NCBI GenBank assembly: GCA_963807355.1
Contig: CAWEBX010000018.1
Coordinates: 1-64,000 of the forward strand
Direction of reading: 5' to 3'
Source of the DNA: Nitrobacter sp963807355
GTDB lineage: Bacteria > Pseudomonadota > Alphaproteobacteria > Rhizobiales > Xanthobacteraceae
Length of the DNA stretch: 64,000 bases
The notes under the pieces are model-generated. The model saw only the letters and a program-made list of their open reading frames with translations. It had not been told where the DNA came from and made no database searches. This document shows, piece by piece, positions 23,572 through 33,324 of the stretch (positions are counted from its first letter, which is position 1; each line of letters begins with the position of its first letter). A program made the translations under genes and the position numbers.

Positions 23572-26387
23572 GTGGGATTTTCTTACCGGAGCTGTTTGCT
23601 CGTAGCCGCCTGCACATTCGGATTTGCCGGTTCAGCTCTTGCAGCTGATCTCGCCGGTACTTGGCAAGGCAATTATTCATGCGGCGCAAACCGCGACATT
23701 GCCTTCACGCTCGACCTGCAACAGTCGGACGCCAAATTCGAAGGCACTTTCCGTTTCGCTGTGCCACAAGCGCGCGACAAAGGCGGCGCTTACAAAGTCA
23801 GCGGCAGCATCGATGCCAAGGGCGGGTTTACTTTCGTGCCGCGCGACTGGATCGAGCGCCCCAGCGGCTATACCGCGATCGGACTGGTTGGGCGCCTGCG
23901 CGACAATGGCCTGATGATCGAAGGTACCATGCCGGGCTGCGGCGGCATTGGCGACAATTTTACCGCCACGCGCAACACCGCAGCGGCGCCATCGGGTAAC
24001 GCCGCGGCCGCGAATACGCCCGTCACCAAACCGCAACCGCCCAGTGGCGGCAAGCTTCAGGGACAATGGCGAGGCACCATAACGTGCACGGCGAAGCGGC
24101 GCGAACCCGAGACGCACGACGCGCAGGCCGACATCGTTCAGGACGGCGACCAACTGGCTGCGATATTTCGATTTAAAGCACTGAACAAGGCACGCCCCGG
24201 CGTTGCCGAGACCGCCGAACAGACCGTCGTTGCCACCGGCCATGCAGACGGCAATCAGGTGAAATTTGACGCTGGTTTGGTAGTCGAGGGAAATCCGCGG
24301 TTCTCTTTCAGGATTGACGACGCGCTGCTCGATCCATCGGGCAAACAGCTGGCCGGCAACGTGACGGCGTCCGACTGTCAACAGATCAAGCTTGAACGAC
24401 ACGGCGAGAGCAAGCCCATCGCGTTCAACGCCAACATGGTTGGCGTCTGGACCTACGCCGGCCGCAGCCATACCGACCTGACGATGTCGTTTAGCAACGA
24501 TGGCTTCGCCGAATTGTTCGCCTCCATGCCCGACGATCAACCGCCTGCCGCGCGCGACCGGCTGCGGCGCGTGCTGGTGCCGCTGTACGTCAACGATCAT
24601 CGGACCATTCTCATGGTGGCCGGAACTCGTGAGGCCACGGGAATATTTCGGCCCGAAGGTAGCGGTCCGCAGTATCATGTGCTGTCGCGGGCGCGCGCTT
24701 TCATTATATCGACCGTCGGTGACAACCTGTCTCTCGTGCCGGTGTTGAGCACGCGGGATATCTGGGAAGCGCCTGGGGGCGATGCACAGACTTCGCTGCG
24801 CAAGCCGCCCAATGAAATGCTGCTGACGCGTGCCGACCCAACCTTGCAGAAGCAACTCGACGCGGGGCGAACGCCACCGGTCAAGCTGGCGGATGGTATT
24901 GGTGGGCTGCTTGCCGCCGCGCCTTCGCGCCAAGATCAATGCACGGTGTTGCGAAACTGGATCGCGCCATTCGTCGCCAGCACCGACCTCAATCGCATGA
25001 GCCTCGATGCCGGCACACGCGTGATCATGGATGCCTTCGCCAATAAAGCATTCGTTCCGGTGTTCGGCTTGCAATTTGCGGAGATGCAGGAGACGCAACG
25101 GCGCTCGATCTGGGAGTTGATGCAGACCCATTGCATCCGCGCCATGAAAATCCAGTCGCTCAACAATCTGGTGGTTACCAACCCGTTCTTGAATGAGCGC
25201 CACTTCGTCGACATCGCCTCGCTGTTGTCCAACCGCGCCGAGGCGGACAAGTGGTTCGACGACATGGTCCAGACGGTCGGTAGGCTGCCGCTCGAGCGGC
25301 AGCGCTGGAACGTATTGCCGCGATCGGCAAGGAGGCGGCGAGCCGCTACAACGACGTCGCACCGGCGCGGAAAGCTGCTTTCGAGGACAGCCTCAAGACC
25401 AAGACGAATCAGGTGCTCGTGAGCGTTTTCAACCAGGATCTGAAGTCGCTGATCGCCGCCGACGACAGTCTTGCAACATAAAGTAACCTGTCGGACTTGC
25501 TCGGCACCATCCAGAAGTCGTCGCTGCCGCAAGAACGGCGGCAAGTTCTTGTGCAGCAAGCGGCGCCGAAAGCGAATGCGATTGCGCAGCCGCTCTACGT
25601 CAGGGCGGCCGCGCAGGCCGAGGCGGCACCGCAATCGATCGATGGACTCGCCGCCATCCGGCGTATCTGGGCCGAACTCGCGCCGGTGTCGCGCATGATG
25701 GCGGCGCATTTCACGCCCGACCGCGACGGGCTGTTGCGCGCCGTGTCGGCCCGCGAGCGCACTCTGTTGGACGACACCGCGATCCAGCAGGCGTTCCGGA
25801 CGGCGATGCTGGCGGTCAAACCGGCGGGCGACCCGGAGACCAGCGTGCGCAACGAAGCGTTGAAACATGTCGACGCCCGGACCATCGACGACGGACCGGG
25901 CGCGATCGGGGCGTATCAGACCGCCGTCAACGACGGCGTCGCGCGCGCGGAAATGCGGCTGATCGATTTCAGCGAGGGCAGCGCCCTGGCCGAGCCTGGC
26001 GAGCCGACCGCGGAAGACATCTTCCTGCTGGTCAACCAGCGGCTGACCAAGGCCAATCAAGCAATTCGCGACCTAGAACGGCAATGCCTATCCGGCGGCT
26101 ACCGCAACGACCCGGTCCTGGGCATCGAGTGCCTGCAAATCCTGGCGCTGACCGGCGGCAAGGGCGGTATGCGGGTGCGCCTGACCGCCTTCAAGAAAAT
26201 CAGTTGCGCCAAGGATGCCGGCCAGAGCCGCTATCGCTGCCTGTTCTCGGTCTCTCATACCAGCAACAGTCCGGCGATCACAGGGCGGATGGGGCAGCTT
26301 TTCTCAGCGCCCGGCGTACGAGACAGCCTGTTCATCCGCAACACCGACGGCTGGACAATGGTCAGCGGAGGCCGCGATTCCCGATGA
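23572..26387 (+). pseudogene. Large secreted protein, broken by a frameshift and a stop
   Basis: GTG 23572 opens a signal peptide (CLLVAACTFGFAGSALA) and a mature region starting ADLAGTWQGNYSCG. Two related N-terminal units, GTWQGNYSCGANRDIAFTLD and GQWRGTITCTAKRREPETHD, each run about 100 residues as beta-rich domains with a second Cys near the end (MPGCGG, TASDCQ). A helical region follows from about 24900. Near 25310 the frame changes: the next frame gives LERIAAIGKEAASRYNDVAP. At about 25480 a TAA interrupts ADDSLAT-SNLSDLLGTIQK, after which the frame runs on to 26387, ending WTMVSGGRDSR. Repaired, it would be about 937 residues. No family recognised. Confidence 0.6.
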
Positions 26388-26455
26388 GCGAAACTTGGTG
26401 CAGCAATAGCGCCGCGCGTCGGATCGCACCGATCCGATCGCGCCAGAACGTGACA

Positions 26456-27328
26456 ATGAAGCAGCCAGCGGCGCGAACTCACGTCGGCACCATGGCGAGC
26501 CTGACCTTGGCAATCTTGCTTGCCGCCCCCTCGCACGGAGTCGCGAAGCAGCTCGTGCCGGCGCAATTTCAGGGTGTCTGGCAGAACATGGAAGGCAAGA
26601 CCGGCGTCTGCAAACAGGCCGACTGGGGCACCGCCGCGCAGACCGATACGCATATCCGCATCAGTCCGGAATCCGTCGATTATCACGAAACGCAGTGCCG
26701 TTACACGTCGATCCCGACCTCGAAGGCTGATAGCGGCAGCGGTGCGATCCGTCTGACTCTCGCCTGTCGCGGCGAAGGCGAGACGTGGTCGGCGACCGAA
26801 ATCTGGCAACTGCAAAAGATCAACGAGCAGTCCATGTTGCTGATCGCCTCACTGAACAGCAAGCGCCCGTACATTTTCGCCTATCAGCAGTGCGTTGCGG
26901 CCGCCAATGGCATAGCGCCGTCGGGCAGCGGCGCGTCGTCGCCCGCGAACGCCCCGCCGGCCAAGTCGATTGCCGCCGCCAGCCTGCCCTTGCAGCGCGG
27001 ATATTATGTCGCCAGCGACACCCCCTGCGGTCAGGCATCCAACGCCACGCTGCAATTGCTTCGCCGCGGCGGCATCGGCGCGGCCCGTACGCTCTGCGAA
27101 TTCAAGGCGATCGAGCAGACCGGCCCGACCAGCTACCGCGTGCGGGAATCCTGCAGCGAACTCGGCAGCACGACCGTCGCCACGGAGACTGTCAGCTACG
27201 AGATCGCAAACGACCGCAGCTTCACGACCCGACGCGCAGACGGCGCCGACTATAACGCCCGCTATTGCGTCCAATCCAGCCTTCCAAGCCCTTGGCGCGA
27301 TAACGATATTCGCGGGCTCATCAAATAG
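26456..27328 (+). CDS. Secreted hypothetical protein
   Basis: The 290-residue protein from ATG 26456 has a signal peptide (MKQPAARTHVGTMASLTLAI then LLAAPSHGVA). An upstream in-frame ATG at 26384, overlapping the previous gene's stop as ATGA, would add 24 residues. The mature part begins QLVPAQFQGVWQNMEGKTGV with paired cysteines (GVCKQADWG, ETQCRYTS, LACRGEGE), a Ser/Ala/Pro linker, and a second domain (LQRGYYVASDTPCGQASN, ARTLCEFKAI, RESCSELGS). The G-V-W-x-x opening and regular cysteines echo the large secreted protein before it. I do not recognise a family; a periplasmic role with its neighbour is likely. Confidence 0.7.
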   Translation: MKQPAARTHVGTMASLTLAILLAAPSHGVAKQLVPAQFQGVWQNMEGKTGVCKQADWGTAAQTDTHIRISPESVDYHETQCRYTSIPTSKADSGSGAIRLTLACRGEGETWSATEIWQLQKINEQSMLLIASLNSKRPYIFAYQQCVAAANGIAPSGSGASSPANAPPAKSIAAASLPLQRGYYVASDTPCGQASNATLQLLRRGGIGAARTLCEFKAIEQTGPTSYRVRESCSELGSTTVATETVSYEIANDRSFTTRRADGADYNARYCVQSSLPSPWRDNDIRGLIK

Positions 27329-27413
27329 GCGGCCGTCAGGCGAGCGCGCTTGCCAGAATGGCCGAAAATCCGCCAAATCCGGCATTTTCGCCGGCATTTG
27401 CCGGGCGGTTGCC

Positions 27414-27441
27414 TTGACTCCCTTCGCTGGGCCACTATAAA
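27414..27441 (+). promoter_or_regulatory. Probable sigma-70 promoter for rplU-rpmA
   Basis: TTGACT at 27414-27419 and TATAAA at 27436-27441 are 16 bases apart. The start would leave a leader of about 150 bases before rplU that contains a GC hairpin (GCCGGCCCGGACC near 27560), a possible autoregulatory leader. Confidence 0.6.
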
Positions 27442-27599
27442 GCCGCCAACCGGCGCAGGGTGTTTCCCGCGCCGCTTGTTTTTGCGCGGCCGGCAGGCCT
27501 TCGCCCCGAGCGCGCGGAAACGATATTAGCCCATGCGACTGAACAAAAAGCCGGCCCGGACCTGTCCGAGGCCGGGATCGAACACGAAGGAATAAAACG

Positions 27600-28130
27600 A
27601 TGTTCGCAGTCATCAAAACCGGCGGCCGGCAGTATCGTGTCGTTCCGGATGATGTACTTGAGATTGGCAAGATCGCCGGCGAGGTCGGGACGATCGTGCA
27701 GCTTGGCGAGGTTCTGGTGCTGGGCGGCGACACGCCGGTGCTTGGCGCGCCCACCGTGGCAGGCGCCTCGGTTGCGGCGGAAGTGCTGCAGCACAAGCGC
27801 GGTCCCAAGGTGATCGCATTCAAGAAGCGTCGTCGGAAGCATTCGAAGCGCAAGCGTGGTTATCGCGACGAAATCACGATGCTGCGCATCACCGAGATTC
27901 TGGCTGACGGTAAGACTCCGACAATCGGGCCGCGCCCGAAGAAGGAAAAGGTCGTCAAGCCTGCCGAAGGCGAGGGTAGCGACGAGGCACCGAAGGCCGC
28001 GACGAAAAAAGCCGATTCTAAAAAGACATCCGCCAAGAAAGCTGCTGCCGCCGCTCCGGCGAAGGAGGCTCCGGCAAAAAAGGCTCCGGCTAAGAAGCCC
28101 GCTGCCAAGAAGGCGAGATCCGACGATTAA
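27600..28130 (+). CDS. rplU: 50S ribosomal protein L21 with long Lys/Ala tail
   Basis: The protein opens MFAVIKTGGRQYRVVPDDVL, the invariant L21 start, and has HKRGPKVIAFKKRRRKHSKR then KRGYRDEITMLRITEI. It is 176 residues, whereas classical L21 is about 103. The extra 60 residues (from about 115) are repeats of Lys, Ala and Pro (KKTSAKKAAAAAPAKEAP), the kind of disordered histone-H1-like tail known in several alphaproteobacterial L21 proteins. L21 binds 23S rRNA. It is paired with rpmA downstream. Confidence 0.96.
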   Translation: MFAVIKTGGRQYRVVPDDVLEIGKIAGEVGTIVQLGEVLVLGGDTPVLGAPTVAGASVAAEVLQHKRGPKVIAFKKRRRKHSKRKRGYRDEITMLRITEILADGKTPTIGPRPKKEKVVKPAEGEGSDEAPKAATKKADSKKTSAKKAAAAAPAKEAPAKKAPAKKPAAKKARSDD

Positions 28131-28215
28131 GAGCAATTAAAAATCTCCGTGAGAGAAAATGAATGATTTTGTCACGGAAATGATCTAGAGATACGGACGA
28201 AGTTGGAGACGGGCG

Positions 28216-28488
28216 ATGGCTCACAAAAAGGCAGGCGGTTCTTCGCGGAATGGACGCGATTCGCACGGCAAACGCCTTGGAATCAAGGCGTTCGGCGGCG
28301 AGCGCGTGATTCCCGGTAACATCATCGCCCGCCAGAGGGGGACCACCTGGCATCCCGGCCTTAATGTTGGCATGGGCACTGACCATACCCTGTTCGCCAA
28401 GGTCGAAGGTCGCGTCGCGTTTCGCGTAAAAGCCGGCGGCCGCACTTTCGTATCGGTCCTCCCGATGACGGAAGTCGCAGCCGAGTAG
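28216..28488 (+). CDS. rpmA: 50S ribosomal protein L27
   Basis: Ninety residues beginning MAHKKAGGSSRNGRDSHGKR, identical in pattern to L27; its N-terminal arm reaches the peptidyl-transferase centre. No extra N-terminal segment of the kind processed in Firmicutes is present. GTPG-type loops (GMGTDHTLFAKVEG) and the RVKAGGRTFVSV end are normal. It lies 85 bases after rplU and before a terminator at 28553. Confidence 0.97.
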   Translation: MAHKKAGGSSRNGRDSHGKRLGIKAFGGERVIPGNIIARQRGTTWHPGLNVGMGTDHTLFAKVEGRVAFRVKAGGRTFVSVLPMTEVAAE

Positions 28489-28552
28489 ACGGTGGATGAC
28501 ATCACGTCCGCCGGTACCTGTTGAACCGGTGGGGCATTGATGGCTCCAAGGG

Positions 28553-28582
28553 GGAGGCGGGAAACCGGCCTCCTTTTTATTT
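28553..28582 (+). terminator. Terminator after rpmA
   Basis: GGAGGC and GCCTCC form a stem around GGGAAACCG, followed by TTTTTATTTT. A strong rho-independent site closing the rplU-rpmA transcript. Confidence 0.8.
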
Positions 28583-28625
28583 TGCGCTCGCATGAAGGCT
28601 TGCGTTCGCATCACGGAGCCCGACC

Positions 28626-29228
28626 ATGCTGCAGGACATGCCCATCCCGACGCCCTTGCTGCGCGATCGGCGGACGTTCGCGCTTGAGACCGAGCGGTTG
28701 ACGCTGCGCAAGCCGGCCCATGCGGACGCCAGGGTCATTGCGGCGCTTGCTAACGACCGTCGCATCGCGGAGATGGCGCGCCGTCTGCCACATCCTTATA
28801 CGCTGGATGACGCAGTTCGCTTCGTCGAAGCCGTCGCGTGCGATAGCCGCGAGATGGTGTTTCTGGTCGAGCACCATCATGTGCCGGTCGGAGTAGCTGG
28901 CGTTGATTGGAGTGAGCCAGATGCGCCTGAACTGGGCTATTGGTTCGGCGTGGATTATTGGGGCCGGGGCTTCGCCACCGAGGCCGCGCGCGCGGTGATC
29001 GACTACGCCTTCGAGGAGTATAACGTCGATCGCATGGTCTCCGGCGCGCGTGTGGTCAATCCGGCCTCGCGCAACGTGCTGGAGAAGTGCGGCTTCCAGT
29101 GGACCGGCGTCGAACTGCACCGAATCAGAGCGCTCGGCTCGTCCACGCCGATCGATCGTTTCCGCCTGTCCAGGAGCGTATGGTCGTCGCTGAAGCATTG
29201 GAATAGTGCCGCTCGTCGTGAACGGTGA
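28626..29228 (+). CDS. GNAT family N-acetyltransferase (RimJ/RimL type)
   Basis: A 200-residue protein. ETERLTLRKPAHADARVIAA is the usual RimJ/RimL start, ELGYWFGVDYWGRGFATEAA holds motif A (G-R-G-F-A-T for acetyl-CoA), and ASRNVLEKCGFQWTGVE is motif B. The target could be a ribosomal protein N-terminus, an amino group of an antibiotic or a metabolite; the sequence does not decide. It sits between rpmA and obgE, where many Rhizobiales carry the same gene. Confidence 0.88.
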   Translation: MLQDMPIPTPLLRDRRTFALETERLTLRKPAHADARVIAALANDRRIAEMARRLPHPYTLDDAVRFVEAVACDSREMVFLVEHHHVPVGVAGVDWSEPDAPELGYWFGVDYWGRGFATEAARAVIDYAFEEYNVDRMVSGARVVNPASRNVLEKCGFQWTGVELHRIRALGSSTPIDRFRLSRSVWSSLKHWNSAARRER

Positions 29229-29301
29229 CATCTGAAAATCTTGCGGAACGGCATGCCGTCTTTCTGTCAAAGCAGGAGCTTGAAGTCTTTCCGCTTGTGA
29301 C

Positions 29302-29409
29302 AGAATCAGACGCGTAGCTCTATGAGTTTGATTCGACGCGTTTTCTTCACGCGAACCGGCATCCACTCTGGAGTCAAACCCGAGGACACGCTTCGTTCGA
29401 AAGCGCTTC
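29302..29409. repeat. Dispersed intergenic repeat, copy A
   Basis: The segment shares GAATCAGA-CG..AGCTCTATGA, then CGCGTTTTCTTCACGCGAAC, CCGG.ATCCAC and TTCG.TCGAAA.CGCT with the intergenic copies at 39201, 49087 and (shorter) 51731. This copy contains an extra insert (GAGTCAAACCCGAGGACACG) also found at 49087. Confidence 0.7.
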
Positions 29410-29494
29410 ATCTGACGATTTCAGGCAGCGGCCGTGATCCTATCACGATGCACAGCCGTTGCCTCGCCAGTCCACCTATCCTACCTAATCGGTT

Positions 29495-30571
29495 ATGAAA
29501 TTCCTCGATGAAGCCAAGGTCTATATCCGTTCCGGCGATGGCGGTAACGGCTGCGTGGCTTTCCGCCGCGAGAAGTTCATCGAGTTCGGAGGTCCTTCGG
29601 GCGGCAATGGCGGACGCGGCGGCGACGTCATCGTCGAGGTCGCCGACGGTCTCAACACGCTGATCGACTACCGCTACCAGCAGCACTTCAAGGCCCCGAA
29701 GGGCGCTAACGGCATGGGCTCCGACCGCCACGGCGCCAACGGCAAAGACATCGTGCTCAAGGTGCCGCTCGGGACCCAGATCATCGACGAGGATCGCGAG
29801 ACGCTGGTTCACGATTTTACCCAGCTCGGCGAGCGTTTCGTGCTGGCGGAAGGCGGCAATGGCGGATTCGGCAATGCGCATTTCAAGTCGTCCACTAACC
29901 GCGCCCCGCGCAACGCCAATCCCGGCCAGCTAGGGGAGGAGCGCTGGATCTGGCTGCGGCTGAAATTGATCGCGGATGCCGGCCTCGTCGGGCTGCCCAA
30001 TGCCGGCAAGTCGACGTTTCTCTCCAAGGTCAGCGCAGCGAAGCCGAAGATCGCCGACTATCCGTTCACGACGCTGCATCCGCAACTCGGCGTGGTGAAT
30101 GCGGATGGCCGCGAATTCGTGCTGGCGGATATTCCCGGCCTGATCGAAGGCGCGCATGAGGGCGCGGGACTCGGCGATCGTTTCCTCGGACATGTCGAGC
30201 GCTGCCGCGTGTTGCTGCATCTGGTGGATGCCAGCGGCGATCATGCGGGCCGCGCCTACAAGATCGTGCGCGGGGAAATGGAGGCCTACGCCGGAACGCT
30301 TGCCGAGAAGATCGAGATCGTGGCGCTCAACAAGATCGACGCGGTATCGGCCGAGGATTTGAAGAAGCAGCGCGACCGCCTCAAGCGCGCCGCGAAAAAG
30401 GTACCGCTGCTGGTATCAGGTGTCACGGGTGATGGCGTGCCAGAAGCATTGCGCGCGCTTGTCGAGGTCATCGGGCAAGCGCCTGTCTCGGACAAGGCCA
30501 AAGGCGCGGATGCTTCGGCTGCGCAGGCGATAAAAACACCGGTGGCCCGGGCCAAGCCGTGGTCACTCTAG
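29495..30571 (+). CDS. obgE: GTPase ObgE/CgtA
   Basis: A 358-residue GTPase involved in 50S assembly and stress control. The glycine-rich Obg fold spans residues 1-158 (IRSGDGGNGCVAFRREKF, GGPSGGNGGRGGDVI). The G domain follows with G1 GLPNAGKSTFLS, G3 DIPGLIEGAHEG, G4 NKID and a late SGVTGDG (G5-like). The C-terminus is a short, low-complexity tail without the OCT domain found in Bacillus. ATG 29495 follows TCGGTT with only a weak site. Confidence 0.96.
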   Translation: MKFLDEAKVYIRSGDGGNGCVAFRREKFIEFGGPSGGNGGRGGDVIVEVADGLNTLIDYRYQQHFKAPKGANGMGSDRHGANGKDIVLKVPLGTQIIDEDRETLVHDFTQLGERFVLAEGGNGGFGNAHFKSSTNRAPRNANPGQLGEERWIWLRLKLIADAGLVGLPNAGKSTFLSKVSAAKPKIADYPFTTLHPQLGVVNADGREFVLADIPGLIEGAHEGAGLGDRFLGHVERCRVLLHLVDASGDHAGRAYKIVRGEMEAYAGTLAEKIEIVALNKIDAVSAEDLKKQRDRLKRAAKKVPLLVSGVTGDGVPEALRALVEVIGQAPVSDKAKGADASAAQAIKTPVARAKPWSL

Positions 30572-30677
30572 GCGATACCCGCGTAAGCAGGAACGATCCC
30601 ATCGGTATTCCGCTTTCCTAGCCGCCGCTTTCATGTGATGAAAGCGGCGCTGTCGTTTCGTTTGACCGTCGATTGCC

Positions 30678-31823
30678 ATGACCCGCCCGCATCTCAAGAA
30701 ATTTCGTCGCATCGTCGTCAAGGTCGGCTCGTCCCTTCTGATCGATGCCGCGGCGGGCAAGGTACGCGCGGCGTGGCTGTCGGCGCTGGCCGCCGATATC
30801 GCGGCGCTTCATGGCGACGGCTGCGACGTGTTGATTGTCTCGTCCGGCGCGGTCGCACTCGGCCGCAGCAAGCTGAAGTTGCCGCACGGCCCGCTGAAGC
30901 TGGAGGAGAGTCAGGCCGCAGCCGCCGTCGGGCAGATCGCACTGGCTCGGATCTGGTCGAAAGTGTTGGGCGATCACGGCATCGGCGCGGGGCAGATTCT
31001 GGTGACATTGCAGGACACCGAAGAACGCCGTCGCTATCTCAATGCGCGTTCGACCATCGCAAAGCTGCTCGAGTGGCGCGCGGTGCCGGTCATCAATGAG
31101 AACGACACGGTGGCTACCAACGAAATCCGCTACGGCGACAACGATCGCCTTGCCGCGCGGGTCGCCACCATGGCGAGCGCGGATTTGCTGATCCTGTTGT
31201 CGGATATCGACGGTCTCTATGACGCGCCGCCTCATCTCAATCCAGAGGCAAAACTGATTCCGGTGGTGAAGAGGGTTACCGCGGACATCGAGGCGATGGC
31301 AGGCAGCGCTGCGTCCGAATTGTCACGTGGCGGAATGCGGACCAAGATCGAGGCAGCGAAGATCGCAACAACCGCCGGCACGCACATGCTGATCGCTTCC
31401 GGCAAGGTCGAGCATCCATTGCAGGCCATCATGGATGCTGGTCCCTGCACCTGGTTTCTGACGCGGGCGAATCCGGTCACGGCGCGCAAGCGTTGGATCG
31501 CCGGTTCGCTGGAGCCCAGGGGTACGCTGACGATCGATGCCGGCGCGGTCACGGCGCTACGCGCCGGCAAGAGTTTACTTCCGGCAGGCGTGACCCGGAT
31601 TGATGGGCATTTCGCGCGGGGCGATGCTGTCATCGTGCGCGGCCCAAATACGCATGAAGTCGGCCGCGGTCTCGTCGCCTACGATGCAATCGATGCCGAC
31701 AAGATCAAAGGGCGCTCGTCTTCCGACGCCGCACAGCTTCTGGGGGTCAGCGGCCGCTCCGAAATGATCCATCGCGACGACCTCGTGGTCGGTGGCCTGC
31801 CTGGCGAGACTGACAGTGTCTGA
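30678..31823 (+). CDS. proB: Glutamate 5-kinase
   Basis: This phosphorylates glutamate, the first step of proline synthesis. The 381 residues comprise an amino-acid-kinase domain (VVKVGSSLLIDAAAG, VSSGAVALGRSKL, NENDTVATNEIRYGDNDRLA, LSDIDGLYDAPP) and a PUA domain from about residue 280 (GTLTIDAGAVTALRAGKSLL, then FARGDAVIVRGPN). All expected catalytic and substrate residues are visible. It sits 118 bases before proA. Confidence 0.95.
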   Translation: MTRPHLKKFRRIVVKVGSSLLIDAAAGKVRAAWLSALAADIAALHGDGCDVLIVSSGAVALGRSKLKLPHGPLKLEESQAAAAVGQIALARIWSKVLGDHGIGAGQILVTLQDTEERRRYLNARSTIAKLLEWRAVPVINENDTVATNEIRYGDNDRLAARVATMASADLLILLSDIDGLYDAPPHLNPEAKLIPVVKRVTADIEAMAGSAASELSRGGMRTKIEAAKIATTAGTHMLIASGKVEHPLQAIMDAGPCTWFLTRANPVTARKRWIAGSLEPRGTLTIDAGAVTALRAGKSLLPAGVTRIDGHFARGDAVIVRGPNTHEVGRGLVAYDAIDADKIKGRSSSDAAQLLGVSGRSEMIHRDDLVVGGLPGETDSV

Positions 31824-31940
31824 ATTCAATGTCGCGGATACAGGCCCGGCCTCGTCTTCTTGACACGCCATTATCTCGCCAGTCCCGGATTTCTATGCTA
31901 GGGATACAACGAGAGAACGGGAACGAAGACTGTTACCTGA

Positions 31941-33233
31941 ATGACTGCTTCCCTGAAGGCGATCGGCGCCTCGGCCGATCTTCCGGTCTTGATGAGCGAC
32001 CTTGCAACACAGGCGCGCGTAGCTGCGCGAGCGCTCAGTCTTGCTTCAACGGCGCAGAAAAATCAGGCGCTCAATGCGATGGAACGCGCGATCCGAAGAA
32101 ATGCGGCTGCGATTCTTGAGGCCAATGCGGAAGATGTCACTGATGCACGCGACGGCGGTGCGACGGCGGCGTTCATCGATCGTCTCACGCTGACGCAAGC
32201 GCGCGTGGAGGCGATGGCTGACGGCGTGAAGGTCGTCCGCGAGATCGACGATCCGGTGGGGCGCGTCACCGAGCGCTGGCAGCGACCCAACGGCATGACC
32301 ATTGAGCGTGTGCGTGTGCCGCTCGGGGTGGTCGCCGTGATCTTCGAGAGTCGTCCCAACGTCTGCGCCGACGCCGGCGTGCTCTGTCTCAAATCCGGCA
32401 ACGCTGTAATCCTGCGCGGCGGCTCGGAAAGCTTTCGCTCATGCCGTGCGATTCATGATTGTCTGGTGCAGGGATTACGCGAGGCGCAATTGCCGGAAGC
32501 GGCGATCACGCTGGTGCCGACGCGGGACCGTGCTGCGGTTGGGCTGCTATTGAGCGGGTTGAACGGCGGCATCGACGTGATCGTGCCGCGCGGCGGCAAA
32601 AGCCTTGTCGCGCGTGTCGAGGCCGAGGCGCGCGTGCCGGTGTTTGCGCATCTTGAGGGCGTCAATCACGTCTATGTCGACGGCGCTGCCGATCTCGCGA
32701 TGGCGAAGGCGATCGTGCTCAATGCCAAGATGCGTCGCCCAAGCGTTTGCGGTGCGGCCGAGACGCTGCTGGTCGATCGCGCCGGTGCGCGGGACACCCT
32801 GAAGCCGCTGATCGAAACGCTGATCAATGCCGGCTGCGAGGTGCGCGGCGATTCCGTCGTGCAGGGTATTGATCCGCGGGTCAGGCCCGCGACCGATAAT
32901 GACTGGGACACCGAATATGGCGAAGCGATCATTGCTGCGCGCGTGGTCGATGGTTGCGGTGGTGCCATTGACCATATCCAACGCCACGGCTCGCACCACA
33001 CAGACGCGATCGTGACCGAGGATCCCGAAACGGCTGCTCGGTTTCTTAACGAGGTCGATTCAGCGATCGTGCTGCATAATGCTTCGACGCAATTTGCCGA
33101 CGGCGGCGAATTTGGCTTTGGCGCCGAAATCGGCATCGCCACAGGCAAATTCCATGCGCGCGGGCCGGTTGGCGCTGAGCAACTGACCAGTTTCAAATAT
33201 CGCATACATGGTAGCGGGCAGGTCCGTCCGTGA
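31941..33233 (+). CDS. proA: Gamma-glutamyl phosphate reductase
   Basis: A 430-residue aldehyde-dehydrogenase-fold enzyme that reduces glutamyl phosphate to the semialdehyde with NADPH. ERVRVPLGVVAVIFESRPNV and SGNAVILRGGSE are family signatures; RRPSVCGAAETLLVD holds the catalytic Cys. The ending FGFGAEIGIATGKFHARGPV followed by LTSFKYRIHGSGQVRP is complete. It works directly after ProB, and channelling between the two enzymes is known. Confidence 0.96.
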   Translation: MTASLKAIGASADLPVLMSDLATQARVAARALSLASTAQKNQALNAMERAIRRNAAAILEANAEDVTDARDGGATAAFIDRLTLTQARVEAMADGVKVVREIDDPVGRVTERWQRPNGMTIERVRVPLGVVAVIFESRPNVCADAGVLCLKSGNAVILRGGSESFRSCRAIHDCLVQGLREAQLPEAAITLVPTRDRAAVGLLLSGLNGGIDVIVPRGGKSLVARVEAEARVPVFAHLEGVNHVYVDGAADLAMAKAIVLNAKMRRPSVCGAAETLLVDRAGARDTLKPLIETLINAGCEVRGDSVVQGIDPRVRPATDNDWDTEYGEAIIAARVVDGCGGAIDHIQRHGSHHTDAIVTEDPETAARFLNEVDSAIVLHNASTQFADGGEFGFGAEIGIATGKFHARGPVGAEQLTSFKYRIHGSGQVRP

Positions 33234-33324
33234 GCGCAATTGGATCATCCTGCGGGTTGCGCGGGGATTGATTTTGGGGTCGCGTTCCGTCGCTTCAGAC
33301 GCCATCCCGCTTCATTCCGATGGC

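Noticed and set aside
23677..25362. A 561-codon minus-strand frame opposite the large secreted protein
   Set aside because: Arg-rich, without motifs, whereas the plus frame has a signal peptide and repeat units.
27435..28136. A 233-codon minus frame opposite rplU
   Set aside because: Antisense to a certain ribosomal protein gene.
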